Below are positions 45,501 to 54,661 of a stretch of 60,766 nt of DNA, piece by piece. The position numbers and the translations under genes are program-made. Positions within the stretch are counted from its first letter, which is position 1, and each line of letters starts with the position of its first letter. Source of the stretch: Corynebacterium sp. HMSC29G08 (GTDB lineage Bacteria; Actinomycetota; Actinomycetes; Mycobacteriales; Mycobacteriaceae); assembly GCF_001806875.1 (NCBI RefSeq), contig NZ_KV786253.1, positions 761 through 61,526 on the forward strand. Reading direction: 5' to 3'. The notes under the pieces are model-generated. The model saw nothing but the letters and a program-made list of their open reading frames with translations. It had not been told where the DNA came from and searched no databases.

Positions 45501-48500
45501 TGAGGCACGGACTGAGGACGCACCGTTTGGTGTGGCACGATCCTCCTTTACCCTGCCACCGTCGCTGCTCACGGCGCACTCCGCAGTCACCGGTGCGGCG
45601 CTTCCGACAAGCGGAAGCGCCGGGCAAAACGGAAGCGGCCAAAACGTTGCCGGTACGCCCGACGTGTTGGTCGGTCCTTGCTGGCCGGCGATCTACACCG
45701 CACTTGGCTCCGGCCAACTGGCGGATGGCTACCCGGTGATTGAGGGCCTGCTCAACGCTGTGCACCTGGACCACGTGATTGATCTGCGCGTGCCGTTGGC
45801 CGAGCTTGCCGATGGCCGCACGATTGACGTGGTGTCTAAGTGCACCTCCATCGCAGAATCCGTCTCTGGCCGCATTGTCTCCGTGGAGCTCGTACTCAGC
45901 TCTGATGGCGAGATCGTGGCGACCCAGATGCAGCGCTTCGCCATCCGCGGCCGCGCTACCGGCACCGCAGCACCGGTACCGGCCCCCGCGTACGGCGGCG
46001 GCAAGTCCAGCGACCGCATTGAGGCAACGCCGCGATCCTTCGTGGACCGCGCAGTCGTCCACGCACCCTCCGACATGACTCCGTTTGCGCTGGTTTCGGG
46101 TGACTACAACCCGATCCACACCTCGTATAACGCCTCTGCGTTGGTGAACCTGCAGGCACCGCTGGTGCACGGCATGTGGCTGTCTGCCACCGCCCAGCAC
46201 CTCGCTGGTCGCCACGGGAAGGTGGTCGGCTGGTCCTACTCCATGTACGGCATGGTGCAGCTGGATGATGAGGTAGAGATCACCGCAGAGCGCGTGGGCC
46301 GTAAGGGCATCCACCAGGCATTGGAAGTGACCTGCCGCATTAACGGCGATGTGGTGTCTCGTGGCCAGGCGCTTCTGGCGCAGCCGAAGACCGCCTACGT
46401 CTACCCGGGCCAGGGCATCCAGACCGAGGGCATGGGCAAGGGCGACCGCGAGGCGTCTGCAGCAGCACGTGAGGTGTGGCGCCGTGCGGACCGCCACACG
46501 CGCACCAACCACGGTTTCTCCATCCAGCGCATTGTGGATGAAAACCCGGCGCACCTTATTGTCCGCGGCGAAGAGTTCAAGCACCCGGACGGCGTCCTGC
46601 ACCTGACCCAGTTCACGCAGGTGGCACTCGCTGTGGTGGCGTACGCCCAGACAGAGCGTCTGCGTGAGGCGGATGCGTTGGGCTCTGGAGCGTACTACGC
46701 AGGCCACTCGCTTGGTGAGTACACGGCACTTGCCTCCCTGGGCAACATCTTCGAGCTTGAAGCGGTAATTGACATTGTGTACTCGCGCGGCTCTGCGATG
46801 GGTTCGCTGGTACCGAGGGACGCTGAGGGCAACTCCGACTACGGTATGGGTGCGCTGCGTCCGAACATGATTGGTGTAGGCCCCGAAGAGGTTGAGGCCT
46901 ACGTTGCCCAGCTTTCGGAGGACACCGGCGAGTTCCTTGAGATTGTGAACTACAACATCAAGGGCCAGCAGTACTCCATCGCCGGTACGAAGCGTGGCCT
47001 GGCTGCGCTGAAGGAGAAGGCGAACGCGATTACCCCGCGTGCGTACGTGACGGTGCCGGGCGTGGACGTGCCGTTCCACTCGCGCGTGCTGCGCAGCGGT
47101 GTGGCGGACTTCGCCGAGAAGCTCGATGAGCTTTTGCCTGCGGAAATCGACGTGGACACGCTGGTTGACCGCTACATTCCGAACCTGGTTGCCCGCCCCT
47201 TCGAGCTGACCCAGGACTTCATCGACGCAGTGTTGGCGGAGGTGCCATCTGAGCGCCTGAAGGGGCTGACCCCGGAGAACACGGACCGCAATACGCTTGC
47301 GCGCACGCTGCTGATTGAGCTGTTGGCGTGGCAGTTTGCCTCCCCGGTGCGCTGGATTGAAACCCAGGACTTCCTGCTGCCGCGCGTAGAGCAGATCATT
47401 GAGGTTGGCTTGGCGTCCTCCCCGACGCTGACCAACTTGGCCAAGCGCGAGATGGACGTTGTGGGCATCCATGTTCCGGTGTTCAACGTTGAGTCCAGCC
47501 AGGACGCGGTCATGCTCAATGACGTGGTTGCGGCTCCTGAGCCAGAGGTTGAGGCTGAAGAGGCAGCACCGGCAGACTCCGCAGCTGAGACCGCTGACAG
47601 CCAAGCTGCACCGGCCGCTGAAACCCCGGCCGCTGCTCCAGCTCCCGTCCCGGCCACTGCAGCCTCCGAGCCGACCGAGGACCTGGCGTTTGCCGCTGCG
47701 GACGCTATTACCGTGCTCTTTGCTGTGCAGAACAAGATCCGCCCAGAGCAGATCAACGATTCTGACACGATTGAGGAGCTCACTGGTGGTGTTTCTTCCC
47801 GACGCAACCAGCTGCTCATGGACATGTCCGCCGAGCTGGGCGTACCCGCCATCGATGGCGCGGCGGAAGCGGATGTGGCAACGCTATACCAGCGCGTCAA
47901 CACCGCTGCCCCGGGCTACACCCCGTTTGGCACTGTCCTGTCTGAGGCCGTGGGTACTCGTTTGCGCCAGCTGCTTGGCGGCGCTGGCCTGAAGCCGGTG
48001 TTCGTTGCAGATCACCTGGCTTCCGCGTGGGGCCTGCCGGCATCGTGGACGCCGCATGTTGAGGCCGAGATTCTGCTTGGCACCCGGACCGAAGATTCGG
48101 TCCGCGGCGGCTCCTTGGCCACTCTGCCAGCATCGGCAGGTTCCAAGGCGGAGATCAGCGCCCTGATTGATCAGGCTGTGCAAAATGTTGCGGCAAGGCA
48201 TGGGGTGGCGGTGAGCCAGGCGCAAGCAGGCGGCAGCTCCGGTGGCGGCGTGGTTGATTCCGCAGCCCTGGATGCTTACAAGGATGAGGTCACCGACACG
48301 CTGGTGGCAACGGCGCGCACGCTGCTTGCCAAGCTGGGCGTTGAGGATGAGACCGCAGAGATCCTCGCACCGGACACCACGATTGTGGAAACCATCGAGG
48401 CAGAGCTCGGCACAAGCTGGGTCAAGCAGGTCACCCCAGTGTTTGATGAGCGCAAGGCTGTGCTTTTCGACGACCGCTGGGCCCAAGCCCGCGAAGACCT

Positions 48501-51500
48501 CGTTCGCGTGGCTCTTGGCCAGTGTGAGCTGGACCCGGCGCGCTTTGCCGGCACAGGTGAAACCATCGCCCAGCAGGCCGAATGGTACGCGCAAAACACC
48601 GGCGCGGACCGCGCGGATGTGCTGCGCGCAATCGCTGACGCCGCCCAAGGCAAGGCCGATGAGCCGTATGCGAACGACGTTGCGCTAGTGACCGGTGCCG
48701 CACCTGGCTCGATCGCAACCGCCTTAGTGGAGCGACTGCTGGCAGGTGGCGCAACCGTGATCATGACCGCCTCCAACGTTGGGCAAGCGCGTAAGGAGTT
48801 TGCGCGCAAGCTCTACGCCGAGCACGGCTCGGTGGGCGCGAGCTTGTGGCTGGTGCCGGCGAACCTGTCGTCCTACCGCGACATTGACGCACTGATCGCG
48901 TGGATTGGTGCGGAGCAGAAAGAGACGGTGGGCAAGGACGTCAAGGTGATCAAGCCTGCGCTGACGCCTACGCTCGCGTTCCCGTTCGCAGCACCGTCCG
49001 TGTCCGGCTCGCTGGCAGAGGTCGGCGGCAACGCGGAGACGCAGGCGCGTCTGCTGCTGTGGTCGGTGGAGCGCACCATCGCTGGCTTGTCCGAGCTGGC
49101 GCAGCGCGGTGACCACTACCCGGCGACGCGTACACACGTGGTGCTTCCGGGCTCGCCGAACCGCGGCACCTTTGGTGGCGACGGCGCCTACGGCGAGGTC
49201 AAGGCCGCACTCGATGCGATTGTGAACAAGTGGTCTGCCGAAACCGGTTGGCCAGACGGCGTCACCCTGGCGCAGGCACGTATCGGCTGGGTTGCTGGTA
49301 CCCACTTGATGGGCGGCAACGACGCCCTCGTCCCGGCCGCGGAAGCTGCGGGCATCCACGTGTGGAGCCCGGAGGAGATCTCCACGCAGCTGATGAGCTT
49401 GGCATCACCGGAGTCTCGCGAGCAGGCGAAGCAGGCTCCGCTTGATCTGGACCTAACCGGTGGTCTGGCGGACTCTGGGGTTTCGATTGCGGAACTGGCG
49501 CGGTCGGTGCGTGGTGGGGAGGTCACGGAGGCGTCGACAAGCGAAAGCCCCGCAACCGTCCGAGCTCTGCCGAATGTGTCGAACCCGCTGCAACCGCTAC
49601 CCGCCAAGGTTGGGGATGTGACCTGCTCGCTGGATGACATGGTGGTCATTGTGGGCGTGGGCGAGATCTCCAGCTGGGGCTCTGGCCGCACCCGCCGCGA
49701 GGCTGAGTACGGCATCGAGCGCACCGGAGGCGTGGAGCTGACCGCCGCGGGCGTGCTGGAGCTGGCCTGGATGATGGGCCTGATCACCTGGTCCGAGGAC
49801 CCGAAGCCGGGCTGGTACGACGCCGACGGTGCCGAGGTTGCGGAGGAAGACATCTACGAGCGCTTCCGCGCCGAAGTGGTGGCACGCTGTGGTGTGCGCA
49901 CCCTGACGGACAAGTACTTCCTGACGGACCAGGGCTCCGTAGACCTGGAGCAGGTCTATCTGGACCGCGACATCACGTTTAGCGTGGCAACGGAAGCCGA
50001 GGCCCGCGACCACGAGGCTGCCGATCCGGACAAGACTGTGGTCAAGCAGGTTGGCGGTGAGTGGACCGTGACCCGCCTGGCTGGTGCAAACGCGTACGTG
50101 CCGAAGAAGGCGACGTTGTCTCGCACCGTTGCGGGCCAAATCCCGGATGATTTTGACCCGACCAAGTGGGGTATTCCGGCGCAAATGGCCGACGGTATGG
50201 ACCGCATGGCCGCCTGGAACCTGGTCACTGCTGTGGACGCGTTCATCACCGCAGGCTTCACCCCGGGCGAGCTGATGCAGGCGGTGCACCCCTCCTTTGT
50301 GGCAACCACCCAGGGCACCGGTATCGGTGGCATGGAGTCACTGCACAAGGTGTTCGTCTCCCGCTTCATTGGTGAGGAGCGCCAGAGCGACATCCTGCAG
50401 GAGGCACTGCCGAACGTGGTGGCCGCGCACACCATGCAGGCGCTGGTTGGCGGCTACGGCTCCATGATTCACCCGGTCGGCGCGTGTGCCACTGCCGCAG
50501 TGAGTGTTGAGGAGGCTGTGGACAAGATCGCGCTGGGCAAGGCGGACTTTGTCATCGCCGGTGGTATTGATGACGTGCAGGTGGAGTCCCTCCAGGGCTT
50601 CGGCGACATGAACGCCACCGCCGAGACCGCCAAGATGACTGCCCAGGGCATTGATGACCGCTTCATCTCGCGTGCGAATGACCGTCGCCGCGGCGGCTTC
50701 CTTGAGGCCGAAGGTGGCGGCACCCTGCTGCTTGCCCGCGGCTCCCTTGCCGCCAAGCTGGGTCTGCCGGTGCATGCTGTAGTTGCGTACGCCTCCAGCT
50801 TTGGCGACGGCGCGCACACCTCCATCCCGGCGCCTGGGTTAGGTGTGCTGGCTGCCGCGTGTGGCGGTGAGTCCTCCCGCTTGGCTAAGAATCTGGCTTC
50901 GCTGGGCCTTTCGCCTGACGACGTCAACGTGTTGTCCAAGCACGACACCTCCACCAATGCCAATGACCCGAATGAGTCCGAGCTGCACTCGCTTTTGTGG
51001 CCGGCCATTGGACGCAACGAGCATGCGCCGATGTACGTGATCTCCCAGAAGACGCTGACGGGCCACTCCAAGGCTGGTGCCGCCCTGTTCCAGATCGGCG
51101 GGCTGATTGACGTGCTGGCTACCGGTGCGCTGCCGCCGAACGCATCGCTGGACTGCGTGGATCCGCTGATTGCGCCGAAGGCGAAGAACCTGGTGTGGCT
51201 GCGCTCCCCGCTTGCGCTGGGTGAAGGCCAGGTGAAGGCGGCGGCGCTGACCTCGCTTGGCTTCGGCCACGTCGGCGCGCTGGTTGTGCTCGGCCACCCG
51301 GGTGTGTTCGAGGCCGCGCTGGTGCGTGAGGGTATCGACGCCGACGCCTGGCGCGCCCAGGCCACCAAGCGCCGTGTGGACGGCGCTGGCCGCCTGGAGG
51401 CTGGCATGCTCGGCCGCGCTGAGCTGTTCACCCCGGTGGAAAACCGTCGCTTTGCTGGCGTAAACGATCACGACGATGAGATTGCCCTGCTACTCAACCC

Positions 51501-51543
51501 CGCCGCCCGTCTCAACGCTGACGGCACCTACCCGACTGTTTAA
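42505..51543 (+). CDS. fas: Type I fatty acid synthase (multidomain)
   Basis: This single 3,012-residue chain makes long-chain acyl-CoAs from acetyl-CoA and malonyl-CoA. Domain order is that of actinobacterial FAS-I. Acetyltransferase: VFPGQGSPWQQ (14-24) and GGHSQG (118-123). Enoylreductase: SPIILGGMTPTSADG from about 378, with DGHAGGHHSW near 530. Dehydratase (MaoC-like): FALVSGDYNPIHTSYN near 1,195. Malonyl/palmitoyl transferase: VYPGQGIQTEGMG near 1,300 and YAGHSLGEYTALASLG near 1,400. Then an Ala/Pro-rich linker, ACP with GGVSSRRNQ (serine about 1,763), ketoreductase: ALVTGAAPGS near 2,058 and GAYGEVKAALD near 2,230, and ketosynthase: GACATAAVS (Cys about 2,661), KHDTSTNANDP and LTGHSKAG. 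ATG 42505 is selected; the frame opens earlier inside accD1. No break or frameshift is apparent. Confidence 0.97.
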   Translation: MTLTPIQSLTCPAIVFPGQGSPWQQALFDVGASAPSARKRLEQLLAKAALITGPVSRPLASVVPGVAQRIREALDNEPHVAAIDAFPAVSAPAIVLAQVAAVEHLTQLGLDLEKVRFGGHSQGIIGAVAVDPKEGDKAAEKALAFAFILGAAATNDYGATDARSRMLSVRGLTVEQIEDFVPADSGAVLSVINGRRHVALSGSPEALAKAQAAIEARANDYNARLEVEFGGAEIQPTFDYLDVAYPFHVASNAQAVEQAAKWAKECGITFATTTPRDLAQAILVDTFDFTATVRNLVADGASHLIALDNATANIMQTLVNGVGVPVVDATQASKRDSLARPGEALPAAADYSQYAPRVITLPDGKTYTQTRFSALTGLSPIILGGMTPTSADGEIVAAAANAGYWAELAGGGMYSEEEFSKHKDALVNFLQPGRTAQFNTMFFDRFLWNLQFGQTRMVPKARAAGAPFSGVCISAGIPEVEEATELLAQLHAGGFPYIAFKPGTTQQVRDVLKIAKANPEDSVILMVEDGHAGGHHSWVDLEEMLLETYAEIRAHDNAVLTVGGGVYSPERAAELITGSWSEKFGLAKMPVDGVFVGTVAMATKEAKATDSVKQLLVDTPGLPPEHNGGWVGRGQGVSGVASSQSHLLADLHDLDNSFAKASRLIASLDIEEYEAHREEIIEALSKTSKPYFGDVEDMTYAQWVERFVELAAPFVDSSWDKRFVALLQRIEARLNEADHGEIATLFPEGEEVEPQRGVDKLLAHYPQARTVKVSPRDAAWWIGLHYAYPKPMPWVPALDGDLKMWFGKDTLWQAQDERYTADQVRIIPGPVAVAGITKKNEPVAELLGRFEDATTQMLISAGATAEPRFSRLRDAEDEAAYLRSCPTLVWHGHLMANPAYALDDDAFELTSELNPYGEREWTIRINADSAWDHLPEEQRPFYVREVTIPVDIPAGAATGASPVVSRERLPQSVFDLLEGLAGVGSVSEAGDAIIAMPELEARTEDAPFGVARSSFTLPPSLLTAHSAVTGAALPTSGSAGQNGSGQNVAGTPDVLVGPCWPAIYTALGSGQLADGYPVIEGLLNAVHLDHVIDLRVPLAELADGRTIDVVSKCTSIAESVSGRIVSVELVLSSDGEIVATQMQRFAIRGRATGTAAPVPAPAYGGGKSSDRIEATPRSFVDRAVVHAPSDMTPFALVSGDYNPIHTSYNASALVNLQAPLVHGMWLSATAQHLAGRHGKVVGWSYSMYGMVQLDDEVEITAERVGRKGIHQALEVTCRINGDVVSRGQALLAQPKTAYVYPGQGIQTEGMGKGDREASAAAREVWRRADRHTRTNHGFSIQRIVDENPAHLIVRGEEFKHPDGVLHLTQFTQVALAVVAYAQTERLREADALGSGAYYAGHSLGEYTALASLGNIFELEAVIDIVYSRGSAMGSLVPRDAEGNSDYGMGALRPNMIGVGPEEVEAYVAQLSEDTGEFLEIVNYNIKGQQYSIAGTKRGLAALKEKANAITPRAYVTVPGVDVPFHSRVLRSGVADFAEKLDELLPAEIDVDTLVDRYIPNLVARPFELTQDFIDAVLAEVPSERLKGLTPENTDRNTLARTLLIELLAWQFASPVRWIETQDFLLPRVEQIIEVGLASSPTLTNLAKREMDVVGIHVPVFNVESSQDAVMLNDVVAAPEPEVEAEEAAPADSAAETADSQAAPAAETPAAAPAPVPATAASEPTEDLAFAAADAITVLFAVQNKIRPEQINDSDTIEELTGGVSSRRNQLLMDMSAELGVPAIDGAAEADVATLYQRVNTAAPGYTPFGTVLSEAVGTRLRQLLGGAGLKPVFVADHLASAWGLPASWTPHVEAEILLGTRTEDSVRGGSLATLPASAGSKAEISALIDQAVQNVAARHGVAVSQAQAGGSSGGGVVDSAALDAYKDEVTDTLVATARTLLAKLGVEDETAEILAPDTTIVETIEAELGTSWVKQVTPVFDERKAVLFDDRWAQAREDLVRVALGQCELDPARFAGTGETIAQQAEWYAQNTGADRADVLRAIADAAQGKADEPYANDVALVTGAAPGSIATALVERLLAGGATVIMTASNVGQARKEFARKLYAEHGSVGASLWLVPANLSSYRDIDALIAWIGAEQKETVGKDVKVIKPALTPTLAFPFAAPSVSGSLAEVGGNAETQARLLLWSVERTIAGLSELAQRGDHYPATRTHVVLPGSPNRGTFGGDGAYGEVKAALDAIVNKWSAETGWPDGVTLAQARIGWVAGTHLMGGNDALVPAAEAAGIHVWSPEEISTQLMSLASPESREQAKQAPLDLDLTGGLADSGVSIAELARSVRGGEVTEASTSESPATVRALPNVSNPLQPLPAKVGDVTCSLDDMVVIVGVGEISSWGSGRTRREAEYGIERTGGVELTAAGVLELAWMMGLITWSEDPKPGWYDADGAEVAEEDIYERFRAEVVARCGVRTLTDKYFLTDQGSVDLEQVYLDRDITFSVATEAEARDHEAADPDKTVVKQVGGEWTVTRLAGANAYVPKKATLSRTVAGQIPDDFDPTKWGIPAQMADGMDRMAAWNLVTAVDAFITAGFTPGELMQAVHPSFVATTQGTGIGGMESLHKVFVSRFIGEERQSDILQEALPNVVAAHTMQALVGGYGSMIHPVGACATAAVSVEEAVDKIALGKADFVIAGGIDDVQVESLQGFGDMNATAETAKMTAQGIDDRFISRANDRRRGGFLEAEGGGTLLLARGSLAAKLGLPVHAVVAYASSFGDGAHTSIPAPGLGVLAAACGGESSRLAKNLASLGLSPDDVNVLSKHDTSTNANDPNESELHSLLWPAIGRNEHAPMYVISQKTLTGHSKAGAALFQIGGLIDVLATGALPPNASLDCVDPLIAPKAKNLVWLRSPLALGEGQVKAAALTSLGFGHVGALVVLGHPGVFEAALVREGIDADAWRAQATKRRVDGAGRLEAGMLGRAELFTPVENRRFAGVNDHDDEIALLLNPAARLNADGTYPTV

Positions 51544-51557
51544 GGCCCTGTTTAAGG
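51536..51557. repeat. 12-bp-period duplication at the fas-accE2 border
   Basis: CTGTTTAAGG occurs at 51536-51545 and 51548-51557. The first copy holds the fas stop codon (TAA, 51541-51543). The second supplies the AAGGAGA ribosome binding site of the following small gene. Confidence 0.75.
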
Positions 51558-51566
51558 AGAGACACC

Positions 51567-51728
51567 ATGACACCGTTGTTTCACACCAATGACGCTTCGC
51601 TTTCCCACGACGAGCTGGCGGCGCTGAGCGCTGTCATTGCGCAGGCGCAGACCTGGCACGTGGCCACGGTCGGCGACAGTGCCGATGAGGGTTTTGGCGC
51701 TGGTTTCGGAAACGTCACGTACTACTAA
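51567..51728 (+). CDS. accE: Second acyl-CoA carboxylase epsilon subunit (AccE-like)
   Basis: This 53-residue gene lies between fas and the second accBC and is easily overlooked. Its helix [17 protein letters not shown] (residues 12-28) aligns with PTGDELAALVQVLEELK of AccE at 6585-6782, and both proteins end with V-Y-aromatic (VTYY versus AVYF). The linker is shorter. AAGGAGA (51553-51559) lies 7 nt before ATG 51567, and accBC2 begins 16 nt after the stop. Its position in an operon with accD1 and accBC2 makes an epsilon-subunit role likely, and it would complete an AccD1-AccE2-AccBC2 enzyme. Similarity is short, so call confidence is moderate. Confidence 0.7.
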   Translation: MTPLFHTNDASLSHDELAALSAVIAQAQTWHVATVGDSADEGFGAGFGNVTYY

Positions 51729-51744
51729 GCAAAGGAGCGCATAT

Positions 51745-53538
51745 ATGCATGAGCATGATTTCCCGTTCAACAAAGTGCTGATTGCTAACCGCGGCGAGAT
51801 CGCGGTGCGCATCATCCGCGCGGCGCGTGACGTCGGGCTTTCCTCCGTGGCTATCTACGCGGACCCGGATAAGGGCGCCCCGTTTACCCAGATGGCCGAT
51901 GAAGCCGTGGCTATCGGCGGCGAGACGTCCGCGCAGAGCTACCTGGACATTGAGAAGGTGCTGCAGGCGTGCCGGGATACCGGTGCGGATGCGGTCCACC
52001 CGGGGTATGGGTTTTTGAGTGAGAACGCCGAGTTCGCCCGGCGCGTGATTGCAGAGGGGCTGACCTGGATCGGTCCGCCGCCGCGCGCGATTGAGAACTT
52101 GGGTGACAAGGTCACGGCGCGCACGCTGGCAGAAGCCGTGGATGCGCCGCTTGCCCCGGGTACCAAGGACCCGGTGGCCAATGCCGATGATGTGGTTGCG
52201 TTTGCGGATGAGCATGGCCTGCCGGTGGCTATTAAGGCGGCGTTTGGCGGCGGTGGTCGCGGCATGAAGGTGGCGCGCACCCGTGGTGAGATCCGTGAGC
52301 TCTACGAATCCGCCACCCGCGAGGCGCAGGCCGCGTTTGGGCGTGGCGAGTGCTTTGTGGAGCGCTACCTGGACCGCGCCCGCCACGTTGAGGCCCAGGT
52401 GTTGGCTGATCAGCACGGCAACGTCATTGTTGGCGGTACCCGCGATTGTTCGCTGCAGCGCCGTTTCCAGAAGCTCATCGAGGAGGCCCCGGCACCATTT
52501 CTTACCGACGAGCAGCGCGAACGCATCCACTCCTCCGCCAAGGCGATTACCAAGAGAGCCGGCTACGTGGGCGTGGGTACGGTGGAGTACCTCGTGGGCG
52601 AGGACGGGCTGATTTCCTTCCTGGAGGTCAACACCCGCCTGCAGGTGGAGCACCCCGTGACGGAGGAGACCACCGGCGTGGACATGGTTGTTGAGCAGTT
52701 CCGCATCGCCGCGGGCGAGCCGCTGCGCTTCGAGCAGGACCTAGAGCCTACTGGCCACGCCATCGAGTTTCGCATCAACGCCGAGGACGCTGGCACCAAC
52801 TTCATGCCGGCACCGGGCACGGTCACCCGCTACGTGGAGCCCTCGGGCCCGGGCGTGCGCGTGGATTCCGGCATTAGGGAAGGCACCGTCATCGGCGGGC
52901 AGTTCGACTCCATGTTGGCCAAGTTGATTGTCCGCGGCAGCACCCGGGACGAGGCAATTGCGCGCGCTAAGCGTGCCTTGGCGGAGTTCAAGATCGAAGG
53001 CGTGCCCACGGTCATCCCGTTCCATGAGCGGATGCTTGACGACGCCGCGTTTACCGCACCCAACGACCAATTCACCGTCTACACCCGCTGGATTGAAGAG
53101 GAGTGGGACCCGGACGTCGCACCGTACGACACGGACGATGCTGGTTCGGAGGATGGCGACGAGCACCGCCGCCGCACGGTCTCCGTCGGTGTTAATGGCC
53201 GCTCCATTGAGATTACGCTGCCGGAATCGCTGCTTTTGGGCGCGGTGGCGCAGCGTCGACGTGACCGCAAGCGCCGCGGGCGTGGTGGCTCCGGCGGCGC
53301 CAAGGGTGGCGCGAACGCGGATACCTTGGCAGCGCCGATGCAGGGCACCGTGGTCAAGGTCGAGGTTTCCGAAGGCGAGCGCGTTGAGGCCGGCGACGTT
53401 GTGGTGATCCTGGAGGCCATGAAGATGGAAAACCCGGTCAAGGCCCACAAGGACGGCATTGTGAAGAACCTCGCTGTGGAGGCCGGCAGCCACGTGGATA
53501 AGGGCGCGGCGCTGCTAGATATCGTCGCTGATCAGTAG
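51745..53538 (+). CDS. accBC: Acyl-CoA carboxylase alpha chain AccBC (copy 2, in the fas operon)
   Basis: The 597-residue second biotin carboxylase-BCCP fusion is very similar to copy 1 at 12065-13828, sharing long identical stretches ([51 protein letters not shown]). All active motifs and the biotinylation site [12 protein letters not shown] are present. It differs in a longer, more charged and Gly/Arg-rich linker (HRRRTVSVG...[19 protein letters not shown]) before BCCP. ATG 51745 has AAGGAG (51732-51737) 7 nt upstream; the frame from 51637 is an extension through accE2. As the last gene of the accD1-fas-accE2-accBC2 unit it could supply malonyl-CoA directly to FAS-I. Confidence 0.94.
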   Translation: MHEHDFPFNKVLIANRGEIAVRIIRAARDVGLSSVAIYADPDKGAPFTQMADEAVAIGGETSAQSYLDIEKVLQACRDTGADAVHPGYGFLSENAEFARRVIAEGLTWIGPPPRAIENLGDKVTARTLAEAVDAPLAPGTKDPVANADDVVAFADEHGLPVAIKAAFGGGGRGMKVARTRGEIRELYESATREAQAAFGRGECFVERYLDRARHVEAQVLADQHGNVIVGGTRDCSLQRRFQKLIEEAPAPFLTDEQRERIHSSAKAITKRAGYVGVGTVEYLVGEDGLISFLEVNTRLQVEHPVTEETTGVDMVVEQFRIAAGEPLRFEQDLEPTGHAIEFRINAEDAGTNFMPAPGTVTRYVEPSGPGVRVDSGIREGTVIGGQFDSMLAKLIVRGSTRDEAIARAKRALAEFKIEGVPTVIPFHERMLDDAAFTAPNDQFTVYTRWIEEEWDPDVAPYDTDDAGSEDGDEHRRRTVSVGVNGRSIEITLPESLLLGAVAQRRRDRKRRGRGGSGGAKGGANADTLAAPMQGTVVKVEVSEGERVEAGDVVVILEAMKMENPVKAHKDGIVKNLAVEAGSHVDKGAALLDIVADQ

Positions 53539-53580
53539 CCGCTGAACTGCAGCTTCCGCGACTGAACCGGCTTGGCCCAG

Positions 53581-53629
53581 CGCGTCAAAAAATTGGGGGT
53601 TGACGCGCCGGGCTTCCCCGTTTTATGGT
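53581..53629 (+). promoter_or_regulatory. gntR promoter with inverted-repeat operator
   Basis: TTGACG (53600-53605) and TATGGT (53624-53629) are 18 bp apart, and ATG 53637 follows 7 nt later (leaderless). The inverted repeat CGCGTCAA (53581-53588) / TTGACGCG (53600-53607) overlaps the -35 and fits autoregulation. Confidence 0.6.
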
Positions 53630-53636
53630 TACCCAC

Positions 53637-53990
53637 ATGAGTGGTAAACCCATATACCAAAAGATTGCCGATGAGTTACGTGACCTCATCGGCGCTGGCA
53701 CCCTCGCCCCCGGCGACCGGGTGCCGTCCACCAACGAGCTCTCCGCCTATCACTCCGTCAACCCAACAACGTCTGCCAAAGCGCTCACCGAACTGTTCAA
53801 CGAGGGCCTGCTGGAGAAGCGCCGCGGGCTCGGCATGTTTGTGTTGGAGAGTGCGCGTGAGCAGGTGTTACGTACACGTCGTGAAGCATTTGCCCGCGAC
53901 TTTGTCCAACCGTTTGTCCATGAGGCTAACCAGCTCGGCATCACCTCCGAGGAGCTGACCGCAATGATTGAAAAGGAGCGCACCCAATGA
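53637..53990 (+). CDS. GntR-family regulator, YtrA subfamily
   Basis: The 117-residue regulator has a winged helix-turn-helix of the GntR type (PIYQKIADELRDLIGAGTLAPGDRVPSTNELSAYHSVNPTTSAKALTELFNEGLLEKRRGLGMFV) and only a short C-terminal helical tail (about 75-117) for dimerisation. This short tail is the mark of the YtrA subgroup, which usually controls adjacent ABC transporters. ATG 53637 is set by a leaderless promoter. Its stop overlaps the ATG of the ABC ATPase (ATGA at 53987). Confidence 0.9.
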   Translation: MSGKPIYQKIADELRDLIGAGTLAPGDRVPSTNELSAYHSVNPTTSAKALTELFNEGLLEKRRGLGMFVLESAREQVLRTRREAFARDFVQPFVHEANQLGITSEELTAMIEKERTQ

Positions 53991-54661
53991 ATCCCGGTTT
54001 CTATGCGCTGGTCGGCCCGAACGCCGCCGGCAAAACCCACTACCTACACACGCTCATGGGCCCGCACGCAGCGATTGTCCCGGCTGGTGCGGACGCGAAG
54101 TTTGCGGGCGCAACCGTGGACGATCACCTGCGCGCAGTCGCGGCGATCTACCCGCACGTGGAGCTCGACTTGCCCAACGCCCGCATCAGGGATCTCTCCG
54201 TTGGGCAGCGTCGCCTCCTCACCATTGAGGTGGCCCTGGCCATAGGCAAGGACCTACTGCTTCTCGACGAGCCGTTTGACGGCATCGACACCACCACCCG
54301 CAAACAGATCCGCCAGCGGCTGATCGACTACATCGCGGAAAACCAGCAGCGCAGCGTGGTGATGGCATCGCACCGCCCCGAGGACTTCGCCGGCCTAGCC
54401 ACCCATGTCATCCAGGTCTTTGATCAGGAGGTGTCGGAGCCCTTGCTTATCGACGCCACACGCTACCTCTTCCCCACCATCACCGGCCCCACCGACGCAA
54501 TCGCCGAATTGGCGGCACGCCACCGAACGCTCGAGCAGTCCACACTGGGCCCGATGGCGAAAGCGGTGTTTGCACAGCCCGTGGCAACCGACCTGACCTG
54601 CACCTACCCCGACGACACCGAACTTATTGATCTGCTTGCAACCGAAAGGATGCCGCGATGA
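53987..54661 (+). CDS. ABC transporter ATP-binding protein (short form)
   Basis: The 224-residue ATPase has Walker A GPNAAGKT (10-17), signature LSVGQRR, Walker B LLLLDEPFDG and an ASHRPEDFAGLA switch. The N-terminal beta domain is small (about 65 residues before the signature region), so it is shorter than typical importers. It overlaps both neighbours by 4 nt (ATGA). With the membrane protein it should form a two-component ABC system regulated by the GntR protein. Substrate unknown; antibiotic or lipid export are common for YtrA-linked modules, which is inference. Confidence 0.9.
   Translation: MNPGFYALVGPNAAGKTHYLHTLMGPHAAIVPAGADAKFAGATVDDHLRAVAAIYPHVELDLPNARIRDLSVGQRRLLTIEVALAIGKDLLLLDEPFDGIDTTTRKQIRQRLIDYIAENQQRSVVMASHRPEDFAGLATHVIQVFDQEVSEPLLIDATRYLFPTITGPTDAIAELAARHRTLEQSTLGPMAKAVFAQPVATDLTCTYPDDTELIDLLATERMPR

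Noticed and set aside
43627..47604. A 1,325-residue open frame on the minus strand opposite fas
   Set aside because: It is a shadow of the fas codon usage: His/Arg/Val-rich, with no known domain and no ribosome binding site, and the + strand encodes a complete FAS-I with all motifs.
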